A stretch of DNA of 17,695 nt from a bacterium. GTDB taxonomy: Bacteria; Ratteibacteria; UBA8468. The position numbers and the translations under genes were made by a program. Below, piece by piece: positions 1 to 10,679 of the stretch. The stretch spans positions 1-17,695 of the forward strand of contig DAOVGU010000068.1 in NCBI GenBank assembly GCA_030672255.1. Direction: 5' to 3'. The notes under the pieces are model-generated. The model saw nothing but the letters and a program-made list of their open reading frames with translations. It searched no databases and was not told the origin of the DNA. Every line of letters begins with the position of its first letter. The stretch's first letter is position 1.

Positions 1-567
1 ATGAGTCCCTGGAGAATGATGAATGAGTGGGGAATCCCTACCGTTGAGATTGAATGTCTTCTCTATAAAATGTTAAAGAAATTGGATAAAAGGGGAGCAT
101 ATATTCCTTCGGTGGCTATCGCCGGGGGTCTATCCTTAGAAGACCATATATTTAAGGCAATAGCATTAGCTGCACCCTATATCAAGGCTGTCTGCATAGG
201 TAGAGCAACATTTGCCGCAGTTATGGTGGCAAAAACAGTCGGTAATCTGATTAAAGAAGGTAAAGTACCTCCGGAATATAAAAAGTACGGAGATACAATA
301 GAGCAAATTTTTGTCTCCGCAGAAAAACTTAAAGAAAAATACGGTAAAGAGTTTAAGAATATCCCTCCAGGTGCTTTAGGAATGTTCACCTATTATGACC
401 GCTTGGCAACAGGGCTTAGACAACTTATGGCTGGCGAGAGAAAATTTGCCCTAAAGCACATTACCAGAGACGATATTTTTGCCCTGACTCGAGAGACTTC
501 TGAAATCTCTGGTATTCCTTGTGTGATGGATTGCGATAAAGAAAAAGTAGAAGAAATCCTTGGTTGA
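1..567 (+). CDS. FMN-binding glutamate synthase family protein, C-terminal part (5' truncated by window edge)
   Basis: This is the last 188 residues of a glutamate synthase-family flavoenzyme (GltB FMN/FeS domain type). The family makes glutamate from 2-oxoglutarate, with nitrogen from glutamine or ammonia. The fragment opens with SPWRMMNEWGIPT, which in the family follows a GGT(A/G) stretch inside the (beta/alpha)8 barrel. The Met at position 1 is therefore internal and the real start lies left of the window. Seen next are IAGGLSLEDHIFKA, a barrel glycine loop of the phosphate-binding kind, and then GLRQLMAG and the C-terminal ISGIP segment typical of the stand-alone FMN-type proteins. It ends at TGA 565-567, and a good ribosome binding site for a small gene follows within 30 bases. 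Its place beside ammonia and glutamine genes fits a role in glutamate metabolism. Whether the protein is a true glutamate synthase or one of the many related flavoproteins cannot be decided from this part. Confidence 0.85.
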   Translation: MSPWRMMNEWGIPTVEIECLLYKMLKKLDKRGAYIPSVAIAGGLSLEDHIFKAIALAAPYIKAVCIGRATFAAVMVAKTVGNLIKEGKVPPEYKKYGDTIEQIFVSAEKLKEKYGKEFKNIPPGALGMFTYYDRLATGLRQLMAGERKFALKHITRDDIFALTRETSEISGIPCVMDCDKEKVEEILG

Positions 568-594
568 GAAGAAAGTTTAATACAGGAGGGTGTC

Positions 595-771
595 ATGAAG
601 AAGAAAGGACTGTGCAGTTCTTGCATCAATGATGATAGATGTACTTTTCCTCGAAGATTCCCTGTTTTCCAATGTGAAGAGTTCGTTGGTTACAAACCAA
701 AACTAACAAAAGCAAGAAAAGTAAAAGGGGAGAAGATAGAATTTGATGAAGACCCAACAGTATGGGAGTGA
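595..771 (+). CDS. Small four-cysteine protein, probable metal-binding, function unknown
   Basis: A 58-residue reading frame starts at ATG 595, preceded by a strong Shine-Dalgarno (GGAGGG, 585-590) at good spacing, and ends at TGA 769-771. Cysteines lie at residues 7, 10, 16 and 27 (CSSC, then C-x5-C and C-x10-C), followed by EEF; the second half is lysine- and acid-rich. The pattern resembles short CxxC...C...CEE(Y/F) proteins common in anaerobes, which probably bind zinc or an iron-sulphur centre. That resemblance is from memory and no function is known to me. It sits 27 bases after the glutamate synthase-like gene and 40 bases before pyrG, all on one strand, so co-transcription is likely. 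No signal peptide or membrane segment is visible, so it should be cytosolic. The ribosome binding site and the cysteine spacing are the reasons for calling it real. Confidence 0.7.
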   Translation: MKKKGLCSSCINDDRCTFPRRFPVFQCEEFVGYKPKLTKARKVKGEKIEFDEDPTVWE

Positions 772-811
772 ACAGAAAGGCAAAAATAGCCCTTAAAGAT
801 AACACATATAA

Positions 812-2419
812 ATGACTAAATATATTTTCGTCACCGGGGGAGTGGTCAGTTCCCTGGGAAAGGGTATTGCCTGCGCCTCTTTGGGCACCCTCCTGGAGGC
901 AAGAGGTTATAAAATCGCTCTCCTTAAGTTTGACCCCTATATCAATGTTGACCCAGGAACAATGAACCCATTCCAGCATGGGGAGGTTTATGTCACCGAG
1001 GATGGAGCCGAGACCGACTTAGATTTAGGTCATTACGAGCGTTTCACCTCTCTTACCCTTTCTCAAAATCACAATTCCACCTCAGGGCAGGTCTATGATT
1101 CGGTTATCAGAGCCGAGCGCAGAGGTGATTACCTTGGTGGTACAATCCAGGTCATTCCCCATATTACCAACGAGATTAAAGGAAGAATCAAAAAGGTTAC
1201 CAGGAGGGGAAGGGTTGACATTGTCATTACCGAAATTGGAGGCACGGTCGGTGATATTGAGAGCCTCCCATTTTTGGAGGCAATCAGGCAATTTCGACTT
1301 GACCTTGGCAGAGAAAATGTTCTCTATGTCCATCTTACTCTTGTTCCCTATGTCAAGGCGGCGGATGAACTAAAGACCAAACCAACTCAGCATTCGGTGG
1401 GAAGACTACGAGAAATTGGAATTCAACCAGATATTTTGCTTTGCCGAACCGAAAGACCTCTATCAAAATCGGTAAAGGAGAAAATTGGCCTTTTCTGCAA
1501 CGTTAAGGAAGAGGCAGTTATTCAGGCCAAGGATACAAGATCAATCTACGAGATTCCTCTTATCTTTCGCAAGGAGGGGCTTGACAAGATTGTCTTAAAG
1601 TTTCTACGACTAAAAATGAAAAGTTCTCATTTAGAAGAATGGGAGAAAATGATTAATGTTTTGAAAAATCCAAAAGCAGAGATTTCCATTGCCGTAGTGG
1701 GTAAGTATGTACGCTTACAGGATTCCTACAAATCAATCTATGAGGCTTTGACTCACGGAGGAATTGCCAATTTTGTCTCTGTAAGAATAATAAAGGTGGA
1801 TTCGGAAAAAATAGAAGAAAAAGGTGCAGAGAAGTATCTGAATGATGTTGCTGGAATTCTCGTTCCTGGTGGATTTGGGACCCGGGGAATTGAAGGAATG
1901 ATAAAAGCAATTACCTATGCCCGGGAGAAGAAAATCCCCTTCTTTGGAATCTGTTTAGGAATGCAGTGTGCGGTGATTGAGTTCGCCCGTAATGTTAGTA
2001 AATTGAAAGAGGCTAATTCTACCGAGTTTGATAAGAAAACTGCTCATCCGGTGATTAGCCTCCTGGAGGAACAAAAGAAAATCAAGGATCTCGGAGGAAC
2101 GATGAGGCTTGGTGCTTTCCCCTGCCGTTTAATAAAGGATTCTCTTGCTTCTAAGATTTATCAGAGGAGAAACATTCGGGAACGACACCGACACCGCTAT
2201 GAGTTTAATAACCTATATCGAGGAACTCTGGAGAAAAAGAGATTGCGGTTCTCCGGTTTTCTTCCGGGAAAAAACTTAGTAGAGATAATAGAACTTCCTG
2301 ATCATCCCTTCTTTATTGGCTGCCAATTTCATCCAGAATTTAAGTCCAGACTTCTTTTTCCTCATCCTCTTTTCAGCGCCTTTATCAAAGCCTCACTAAA
2401 AAGGGAAGGAGTGGGATAA
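812..2419 (+). CDS. pyrG: CTP synthase (glutamine hydrolysing)
   Basis: This enzyme makes CTP from UTP, ATP and glutamine, the last step of pyrimidine nucleotide synthesis, in the cytosol. At 535 residues it is of normal length. The N-terminal amidoligase domain (about 1-268) begins KYIFVTGGVVSSLGKG, with the nucleotide-binding loop and then DPYINVDPGTMNPFQHGEV. The C-terminal class I glutaminase domain (about 290-530) has its nucleophile at Cys381 (GICLG) and the His507/Glu509 pair in QFHPE. The whole triad is intact, in contrast to carA downstream. The start ATG 812 gives the canonical N-terminus, but the ribosome binding site before it is weak. The gene follows the small cysteine protein by 40 bases and is followed by a separate promoter, so it probably ends an upstream transcription unit. 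I saw no hairpin-plus-U-tract terminator behind it. Confidence 0.98.
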   Translation: MTKYIFVTGGVVSSLGKGIACASLGTLLEARGYKIALLKFDPYINVDPGTMNPFQHGEVYVTEDGAETDLDLGHYERFTSLTLSQNHNSTSGQVYDSVIRAERRGDYLGGTIQVIPHITNEIKGRIKKVTRRGRVDIVITEIGGTVGDIESLPFLEAIRQFRLDLGRENVLYVHLTLVPYVKAADELKTKPTQHSVGRLREIGIQPDILLCRTERPLSKSVKEKIGLFCNVKEEAVIQAKDTRSIYEIPLIFRKEGLDKIVLKFLRLKMKSSHLEEWEKMINVLKNPKAEISIAVVGKYVRLQDSYKSIYEALTHGGIANFVSVRIIKVDSEKIEEKGAEKYLNDVAGILVPGGFGTRGIEGMIKAITYAREKKIPFFGICLGMQCAVIEFARNVSKLKEANSTEFDKKTAHPVISLLEEQKKIKDLGGTMRLGAFPCRLIKDSLASKIYQRRNIRERHRHRYEFNNLYRGTLEKKRLRFSGFLPGKNLVEIIELPDHPFFIGCQFHPEFKSRLLFPHPLFSAFIKASLKREGVG

Positions 2420-2426
2420 AACATAT

Positions 2427-2456
2427 TTAGCAACTGATTAAAAACTGTGTTATAAT
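2427..2456 (+). promoter_or_regulatory. Probable sigma-70-type promoter with extended -10
   Basis: A perfect TATAAT (2451-2456) is preceded by TGT, giving the extended -10 TGnTATAAT. A -35-like TTAGCA (2427-2432, four of six matches) lies 18 bases upstream. Transcription would start near 2463. This places the ATG at 2455 inside the -10 box and supports 2497 as the translation start of the next gene. It is the likely promoter of the packed run down to carB. Confidence 0.6.
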
Positions 2457-2496
2457 GTGTGGAGAGACGTCGGACACAGGTAAAAATAGGATAAAA

Positions 2497-3690
2497 ATGG
2501 AAATTAAGATTGAAGTAATTGAGAAACTCTACCAAAACTTAGAGAAAAAGGCCAAAGAACGAATAGAGGAGGTAATTGAGAGGACCGTTGCCACCAAGAG
2601 GAAAGGAGGTAAAATTGTAGTTGTCACCGGCAGTGGTCCTAATGTCCATGAAGGGGTAACTACCTTAATTGCTGAATTGATCAACAAAGGAATTGTTGAT
2701 GGTGTTAGCACCAGCAGCGCGGTAATTGCCCATGAGATGGCCGGTTCCTTAGAAAAGGTTAAAAGGTTTAACGGAGTGAGATTCGGTTTTAAAAAGGAAA
2801 AACTTCCTCTGGATGGAATCTTTGAAGTTGCAATTATGGATGAGGAATATCTTTCCCAGATTAAGAAAGAAATTACAATTGATGAAGAATTGCTTAAAAG
2901 GATGCTCGCCGCCGATGGTAAAACCATCATTAAGGTGGCCGGGAACATGGCTTACCCTACGGGGCTACGCACAGAAAAGTTGGCAAGAGAGGTAGAATCT
3001 ATAGCCAAAGAAAATAACCTTCCCTTAGAAGAAGTGGTTGGAACGGGAGCAGATATCCAGACAATGATTGGTGCTGGTTTCAGAAAGAAGATACCGGTTC
3101 TTGTTTCGGTACCGCAATTAATTGGCGGAGGAGCAGTAGGACTGGTTATTGGCGATTCTATTTCTCTCACCGAAAGAACAAGAAGAATGGCAAAAATGCT
3201 GTCTTCTGCCGATATTATTATTGAGTCAGCTTTAGCTCTTTCTCAGGAGATCCATGATGGTCCCTTTGAGCTCACTACCGGGCACGGAATCTGGGCCGAT
3301 TGGCAAGGAGAGAAGACCTATTCCTTGAAAGAAAAAACGCTTGTTCGAATTGACCTTGACCCTAATTTAGAGAAGGCCTGGCAGATGGAACGACAAACGG
3401 GAATTGTGGCAGAAGCAATCGATAAGGGATTGCCTAAAACAAAGGTAACCAAGGTTCCCTTCCGGATGGAGATGAGCGGTTTCTCAAGACTGCCTCATTC
3501 TATTCCTATCATTGGAGATATTGGGGAGCTCTGGCCAATCATCGCCTACCGGGTAGCTAAAGAACTGAATATTAATTTAGACTTTATCTCCTATAAACAG
3601 ACTCTTCCTGAAGGAAAAGAGATGCGGGAATGGATTGTGAAAAATGTGAAAGCGGTAAACAGAGAAAAAATCTATAAGCAATTTCAATGA
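2497..3690 (+). CDS. Conserved Rossmann-like protein of unknown function (deoxyhypusine synthase / TIGR00300-like features)
   Basis: This is a 397-residue cytosolic protein I cannot assign to a known enzyme. Residues 38-55 hold a nucleotide-binding-like strand and loop (KIVVVTGSGPNVHEG), followed by an IVDGVSTSSAVIAHEM stretch. Further on are a GTGAD motif (182-186), a glycine patch IGGGAVGLVIGD (209-220), TTGHGIWADW (260-269) and a strand ending RIDLDPN (284-290). The order (strand, HxG loop, VDxxxTS helix, late strand ending in an acidic residue) recalls deoxyhypusine synthase and the C-terminal domain of TIGR00300/ArgZ-type ornithine cyclodeaminases. The likeness is distant and from memory. 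No lysine-containing deoxyhypusine synthase active-site motif is evident, so that reaction should not be assumed. I start at ATG 2497 because the in-frame ATG at 2455 lies within the -10 box of the promoter; the ribosome binding site is weak. The stop overlaps the next gene (ATGA), so translation is coupled to the ELM1-like gene. Confidence 0.75.
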   Translation: MEIKIEVIEKLYQNLEKKAKERIEEVIERTVATKRKGGKIVVVTGSGPNVHEGVTTLIAELINKGIVDGVSTSSAVIAHEMAGSLEKVKRFNGVRFGFKKEKLPLDGIFEVAIMDEEYLSQIKKEITIDEELLKRMLAADGKTIIKVAGNMAYPTGLRTEKLAREVESIAKENNLPLEEVVGTGADIQTMIGAGFRKKIPVLVSVPQLIGGGAVGLVIGDSISLTERTRRMAKMLSSADIIIESALALSQEIHDGPFELTTGHGIWADWQGEKTYSLKEKTLVRIDLDPNLEKAWQMERQTGIVAEAIDKGLPKTKVTKVPFRMEMSGFSRLPHSIPIIGDIGELWPIIAYRVAKELNINLDFISYKQTLPEGKEMREWIVKNVKAVNREKIYKQFQ

Positions 3691-4775
3691 AAATTTTGGT
3701 TCTCTCGGATGGTATCAGAGGAAACTTAAATCAATCCTTAGGGATTGCCGAAAGAATAAAGGTTGCAGAGATAAAGACTATTGAACCAGAATATAGAGGT
3801 CCTACTTATCAATTAACCGGAGGAAGAAAAGGCAGATATAAGTTTTTAGCAAAGGTCTCCGCCCTCCTCTACCCCTTTCTCATTCCGAGAGTAACAAATT
3901 TCTGTCTAAAGCTAATCCTGACCAGAGATTCCTACCAGGAATTATCCGACGAGCATTCAGCCGATTTTATTATCTCGGCTGGCTCTACAATGGCGCCATT
4001 AAATCTACTTTTGGGAAGAGTCTATAAAGCAAAAAAAATTGTTTGTATGACTCCTCCCATTTTGGGGACAAGATATTTTGATCTGGCCATTATTCCTGAG
4101 CATGACTATGAGAGAATGCATCTCTTAAAGAAGCCAAAAAATCTCTTCATCACGATTGGTGCTCCTAATAGAATTAATCTTAAAAATCTCAAAGAAGAAG
4201 CGGAAAAATTGAATAAAAGAATAAAGTGTTTTGCTAAAGTAAAAATAGGCATTCTTTTGGGAGGAGATGATCAAAACTACCATATCTCAAAGGAATGGAC
4301 AAAAACCTTCTTAGAAGAGATAAAAAAATTTACAGAAAAGGTAAATGGTGATATTCTTTTAACGACAAGTAGAAGGACCTTATCCGAAGTAGAAACCACC
4401 TGCAAAGAAATGCTTTCCAATTACTCAAGATGCAAACTCTTAGTTATTGCCAATGAGACAGGAGAAAATCCTGTAAGAGGAATGCTTGGGCTATGCTCAA
4501 TTATCTTTACTACCGAGGATAGTATCGCGATGAGTTCCGAGAGCGCAAGCTCTCCGGCAACGACCATTGTGATGAAAGTAGGGAGAAAGAATAAAAGACA
4601 TCTTGTCTTTGATGAGACGTTTAAAAAGCTCTCTGAAAAGAACTATCTTCATCTTGTCTCCTTAAAGGAATTACTAAATCTTTCCGAAATTGCTTTACAG
4701 CTTCTCTCAAAACCCACCAAAATATTAAATGAGACGGCTGCTGCTGCCGAAGCAGTGGAAAGATTGATGAGATGA
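3687..4775 (+). CDS. ELM1-family protein (COG3660/DUF1022), GT-B-like, probably envelope-related
   Basis: This 362-residue protein matches the bacterial 'mitochondrial fission ELM1' family by its layout. It has an N-terminal SDGIRGNLNQSLGIA motif (7-21) in place of the family's SDGxxGHxNQSxGLA. An IISAGS segment, TPP and an IGAPNRI motif near residue 157 come in the middle. The C-terminal half carries the phosphate-handling signature TEDSIAMSSESASS (about 276-289), close to the TEDSxSMxSEA of the family and of GT-B glycosyltransferases. In plants the family affects mitochondrial fission. In Gram-negative bacteria it occurs beside lipid A and lipopolysaccharide genes, and a sugar-nucleotide or glycosyltransferase role is suspected but not shown. 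Here it overlaps kdsB by ATGA, which supports a surface-polysaccharide role. No membrane segment is clear, though a hydrophobic stretch around 55-75 could attach it to the membrane. Confidence 0.82.
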   Translation: MKILVLSDGIRGNLNQSLGIAERIKVAEIKTIEPEYRGPTYQLTGGRKGRYKFLAKVSALLYPFLIPRVTNFCLKLILTRDSYQELSDEHSADFIISAGSTMAPLNLLLGRVYKAKKIVCMTPPILGTRYFDLAIIPEHDYERMHLLKKPKNLFITIGAPNRINLKNLKEEAEKLNKRIKCFAKVKIGILLGGDDQNYHISKEWTKTFLEEIKKFTEKVNGDILLTTSRRTLSEVETTCKEMLSNYSRCKLLVIANETGENPVRGMLGLCSIIFTTEDSIAMSSESASSPATTIVMKVGRKNKRHLVFDETFKKLSEKNYLHLVSLKELLNLSEIALQLLSKPTKILNETAAAAEAVERLMR

Positions 4776-5485
4776 AAGTTATGGGAGTAATTCCCGCCAG
4801 ATTTGCCTCCACCCGATTTCCGGGCAAGGTATTAGCCGACCTCCGGGGAAAGCCGATTATTCAACATGTCTATGAAAGGGCAAAAAAAGCAGTCTCCCTG
4901 GATAAGTTAATCGTCGCCACCGACGATCAGAGGATATTAAAGGCGGTGGAAAATTTTGGTGGAGAGGCGGCACTCACCTCTAAAAGACCTCATACTGGAA
5001 CGGATAGAGTCTGGGAGGCGGTGGAAAACATCAAGGTAGAGGTAGTGGTGAATATCCAGGGGGACAATCCTCTTTTACATCCTTCAATGATTGATGCCAT
5101 TGCCTCCGCTATCCTTTCGGATTCTCGTTTAGTCATGACCACTCTTAAAAAGAAGATTACGGATAGGGAAGATTTTTCCAATCCTAATGTGGTAAAGGTA
5201 GTAACAAATAAAGAGGGGTTTGCCCTCTATTTTTCCCGTTCTCCCATTCCCTATCAGAAGACTCCTTCCTATTTTTTTAAACATATTGGTCTCTATGCCT
5301 ACAGAAAGGAGTTCCTTTCCATCTTTACTAAACTGCCTCCTTCCTCTTTAGAGAAATTGGAAGGTCTTGAACAACTCCGGGCTTTGGACTATAATTATCA
5401 AATCAAAACAATCGAAACTGAGTATGATACGATAGAGGTAGATACGCCAGAGGATTTAGAAAAGATTAAAAAGGAGATAAGATGA
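4772..5485 (+). CDS. kdsB: 3-deoxy-manno-octulosonate cytidylyltransferase (CMP-Kdo synthetase)
   Basis: KdsB activates Kdo with CTP to give CMP-Kdo, the donor for the inner core of lipopolysaccharide. The 237-residue length is normal. Seen are the N-terminal nucleotide-binding loop PARFASTRFPGK (8-19), VATDD, the NIQGD metal and nucleotide motif (the usual QGDEP reads QGDNP here), and the conserved C-terminal block with IGLYAYRKEF, LEKLEGLEQLRAL and EYDTIEVDTPEDLEK. It starts at ATG 4772, overlapping the ELM1-like stop (ATGA); an ATG three codons later is also possible. It ends overlapping hisF (ATGA). Its CTP substrate is the product of pyrG, 2.3 kb upstream. The gene is the best evidence in the window that the cell has a Gram-negative outer membrane. 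Confidence 0.95.
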   Translation: MKVMGVIPARFASTRFPGKVLADLRGKPIIQHVYERAKKAVSLDKLIVATDDQRILKAVENFGGEAALTSKRPHTGTDRVWEAVENIKVEVVVNIQGDNPLLHPSMIDAIASAILSDSRLVMTTLKKKITDREDFSNPNVVKVVTNKEGFALYFSRSPIPYQKTPSYFFKHIGLYAYRKEFLSIFTKLPPSSLEKLEGLEQLRALDYNYQIKTIETEYDTIEVDTPEDLEKIKKEIR

Positions 5486-6246
5486 ATATAAAAAGAATCA
5501 TTCCCTGTCTGGACATCAAAGAAGGTAGAGTGGTAAAGGGAGTGCATTTTGTTAATATCAAAGATGCGGCCGATCCCGTAGAAGCTGCGATTACTTACGA
5601 AAAACAGGGAGCGGATGAAATTGCTTTCTTGGATATTGCCGCTACCACCGAGAAACGAAAGACCAGAATAGACTGGGTAAAAAGAGTAAGTGAAGTAATT
5701 AATATTCCTCTTACAGTCGGTGGAGGAATTAAAGATTTAGGCGATATTGAAGCTCTCCTGGAGGCAGGGGCAAGTAAAATCTCTATTAATACGGCCGCGG
5801 TGAAGGATTCTCATTTTATTAAGGAAGCCTCTAAAAAATTCGGAAAGAATTCAATCATCATTGCCATTGATGGCAAAAAATCGAGTAAAACAAAATCAGG
5901 TTTTGAAGTTTATGTTGAAGGTGGCGGCATTGCCACCGGAATTGATGTATGTGAGTGGGCAAAAGGAACCGAAGAATTGGGAGCCGGTGAACTTTTAGTA
6001 ACCAGCATCAATGCCGATGGCACAAAACAGGGGTATGATCTTGAATTTACTAAAAAGATTGCCGAGAGTGTGAAGATTCCGGTTATTGCTTCCGGAGGGG
6101 CAGGAAAACTGGAAGATATCTGGCTTGTTCTGACAGAAGGAGGGGCAGGTGCTGCTCTTGCTGCCTCTATCTTCCACTTTCAGCTCTATACCGTAAGGGA
6201 GGTAAAGGAGTATCTTAAGAGGAAAGGAATAGAGGTAAAATTATAA
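5482..6246 (+). CDS. hisF: Imidazole glycerol phosphate synthase, cyclase subunit HisF
   Basis: HisF is the (beta/alpha)8 cyclase subunit that joins ammonia to PRFAR, giving imidazole glycerol phosphate and AICAR, in histidine and purine metabolism. At 254 residues it is full length. Both catalytic aspartates are present: Asp11 in IIPCLDIKEG and Asp130 in IIAIDGKK. The phosphate-binding loops VGGGIKD (79-85) and ASGGAGK (203-209) are visible. The residues that form the ammonia gate in Thermotoga HisF appear kept (Arg5, Glu46, Lys99, and the Glu of GAGE at 170). It overlaps kdsB by ATGA and lies one base before carA. No hisH, its glutaminase partner, is in the window and no other histidine gene is near, so hisF looks recruited to this run rather than part of a his operon. 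HisF can use free ammonia in vitro. Confidence 0.97.
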   Translation: MNIKRIIPCLDIKEGRVVKGVHFVNIKDAADPVEAAITYEKQGADEIAFLDIAATTEKRKTRIDWVKRVSEVINIPLTVGGGIKDLGDIEALLEAGASKISINTAAVKDSHFIKEASKKFGKNSIIIAIDGKKSSKTKSGFEVYVEGGGIATGIDVCEWAKGTEELGAGELLVTSINADGTKQGYDLEFTKKIAESVKIPVIASGGAGKLEDIWLVLTEGGAGAALAASIFHFQLYTVREVKEYLKRKGIEVKL

Positions 6247-6247
6247 A

Positions 6248-7325
6248 ATGAGAGCAATATTAGCCCTTGAGAACGGTTCTCTATATGAGGCAAGCTCTAT
6301 TGGTGTAGAGGGGGAAAGGACTGGCTGGGTTACCTTTTATACAGGTGTTGTGGGATATCAAGAGGTGATGACCAATCCTGCCAATGCCGGCAAGATTATT
6401 GTGATGACTTACCCCCTCATTGGTAATTACGGAGTGGCTAAAAAGTTTAGCGAAAGTAAAAAATGCTGGATTGAGGGAATGGTCATTAAGGAAAAAAGCA
6501 GAATCACTAGTAATTGGCAGGCTGAGGGAGATTTTGGTGATTTTTTGAAAAGGAAGAAGGTTTTGGCTATGGAGGGAGTTGATACCAGAACACTCATCGT
6601 TGAAATTCGCAATAAGGGAGAGCAGTTTGGAATATTTTCAACGGGGGACTTTAATCCTGAGAGCCTAAAAAGAAAAATCGAGAAGACAAAGGATGAGGAA
6701 TTGGATCTCATCAAGAAGATCTCGGTCAAAGAGATAACCGATTTAACCTCTAAGGGTTTGAGGATAGCCATCCTCGACATCGGAGTTACCAATGGCCTTA
6801 TCGTTCAGCTTAAGAGTTTGGGTTGTCAGGTTAAACTTCTTCCCTATAATATAAAATATTCTAATCCCGTATTAAATACGAGACTTTCCCCAAAATGCCT
6901 CATCATCTCAGATGGCCCTGAGAAGGACAAAACCCTATCCATTATAGTCAACACAGTAAAGCAACTACTGGGCAAAATTCCTATATTTGGACTGGGAACA
7001 GGATGTCAGGTCTTAGCCATAGCGATGGGAGCGAGAATAGAGAGGATGTATCTGGGTCATCACGGTCTAAATTACCCTGTTTTAAGACCAAATTCCCTGA
7101 AGGGAGAAATTACGGTACAGAATCACAGTTATAAGATAGACGAATCCTCACTCAAGGGAAAGAACGTAGAAATTACCTGTCGTAATATAAATGATAAGAG
7201 TATCGAAGGAATCCAGAATAGAAAACTAAAAGCTTTTGGATGCCAATTTTATCCTGTCTCTCCTGGTCTTGGTGAGGTGAACCCTGTTCTTGAGGAATTT
7301 ATAGATTTAATTAAAAGGACTCATA

Positions 7326-7333
<8 letters not shown>
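6248..7333 (+). CDS. carA: Carbamoyl phosphate synthase small subunit with degenerate glutaminase site
   Basis: CarA normally hydrolyses glutamine and feeds ammonia to CarB. The 361-residue protein is full length. The N-terminal CarA-specific domain (about 1-150) is well kept: GYQEVMTNP, TYPLIGNYG and MEGVDTRTL. The class I glutaminase domain (about 170-355) keeps its fold, but the triad is gone. The nucleophile elbow, normally GICLGHQ, reads GLGTGCQ, so Cys becomes Gly250. The HPE pair reads YPV, so His becomes Tyr335 and Glu becomes Val337. The oxyanion and substrate loops are altered too (SNGPGDP reads SDGPEKD; QNHGF reads QNHSY). Both stretches were re-read codon by codon and the frame is open, so this is not a sequencing frameshift. 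It overlaps carB by 8 bases. I infer a structural or regulatory subunit of an ammonia-using synthase. It might be inactive with a second carA elsewhere. Confidence 0.93.
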
Positions 7334-10577
<3,244 letters not shown>

Positions 10578-10587
10578 AGACACAAAT

Positions 10588-10644
10588 GTAGGGGTTCGAT
10601 TCATCGAACCCGAAAACATCGGGCGTCATAAATGTCGCCCCTAC
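10588..10644. repeat. REP/BIME-like inverted pair of palindromes with GTAG ends
   Basis: The element reads GTAG (10588-10591), then a 20-nt palindrome (10592-10611, GGGTTCGAT-TC-ATCGAACCC), a 9-nt spacer, a second 20-nt palindrome (10621-10640, GGGCG...CGCCC with one mismatched pair), then CTAC (10641-10644). The outer arms AATGTAGGGG (10585-10594) and CCCCTACATT (10638-10647) also pair. It is a symmetric pair of GTAG-headed hairpins on opposite strands, as in bacterial interspersed mosaic elements built from REP sequences. It could also act as transcript-end structure after carB. Confidence 0.75.
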
Positions 10645-10646
10645 AT

Positions 10647-10652
10647 TATAAT
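10647..10652 (+). promoter_or_regulatory. Possible -10 box for guaA at the edge of the repeat
   Basis: TATAAT lies at 10647-10652, partly inside the outer arm of the palindromic element, 28 bases before the guaA start. A transcript from about 10659 would carry the ribosome binding site. The -35 candidate (GCGTCA, 10623-10628, 18-base spacer, three of six matches) is poor, so this is tentative. Confidence 0.3.
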
Positions 10653-10679
10653 CATAGCAAAGAACGAGGAGGTAGAACG

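Noticed and set aside
1..3. ATG at the first base as a gene start
   Set aside because: The MSPWRMM that follows is the inside of the glutamate synthase barrel; the gene clearly continues to the left of the window.
626..979. Minus-strand 117-residue hydrophobic frame over the small cysteine gene and the start of pyrG
   Set aside because: It is antisense to two supported genes; the hydrophobicity arises from the complement of lysine- and glutamate-rich codons.
2455..2457. ATG 2455 as the start of the Rossmann-like gene
   Set aside because: It overlaps the extended -10 box TGTTATAAT; the start at 2497 fits better.
6995..7010. Cys253 of CarA as a substitute nucleophile
   Set aside because: It falls at the position of His272 in GICLGHQ, three residues past the nucleophile elbow, and the His/Glu partners are also absent.
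10632..10634. ATG 10632 as the guaA start
   Set aside because: It lies within the palindromic repeat; the strong GAGGAGG site points to ATG 10680 and the extra 16 residues are not GuaA-like.
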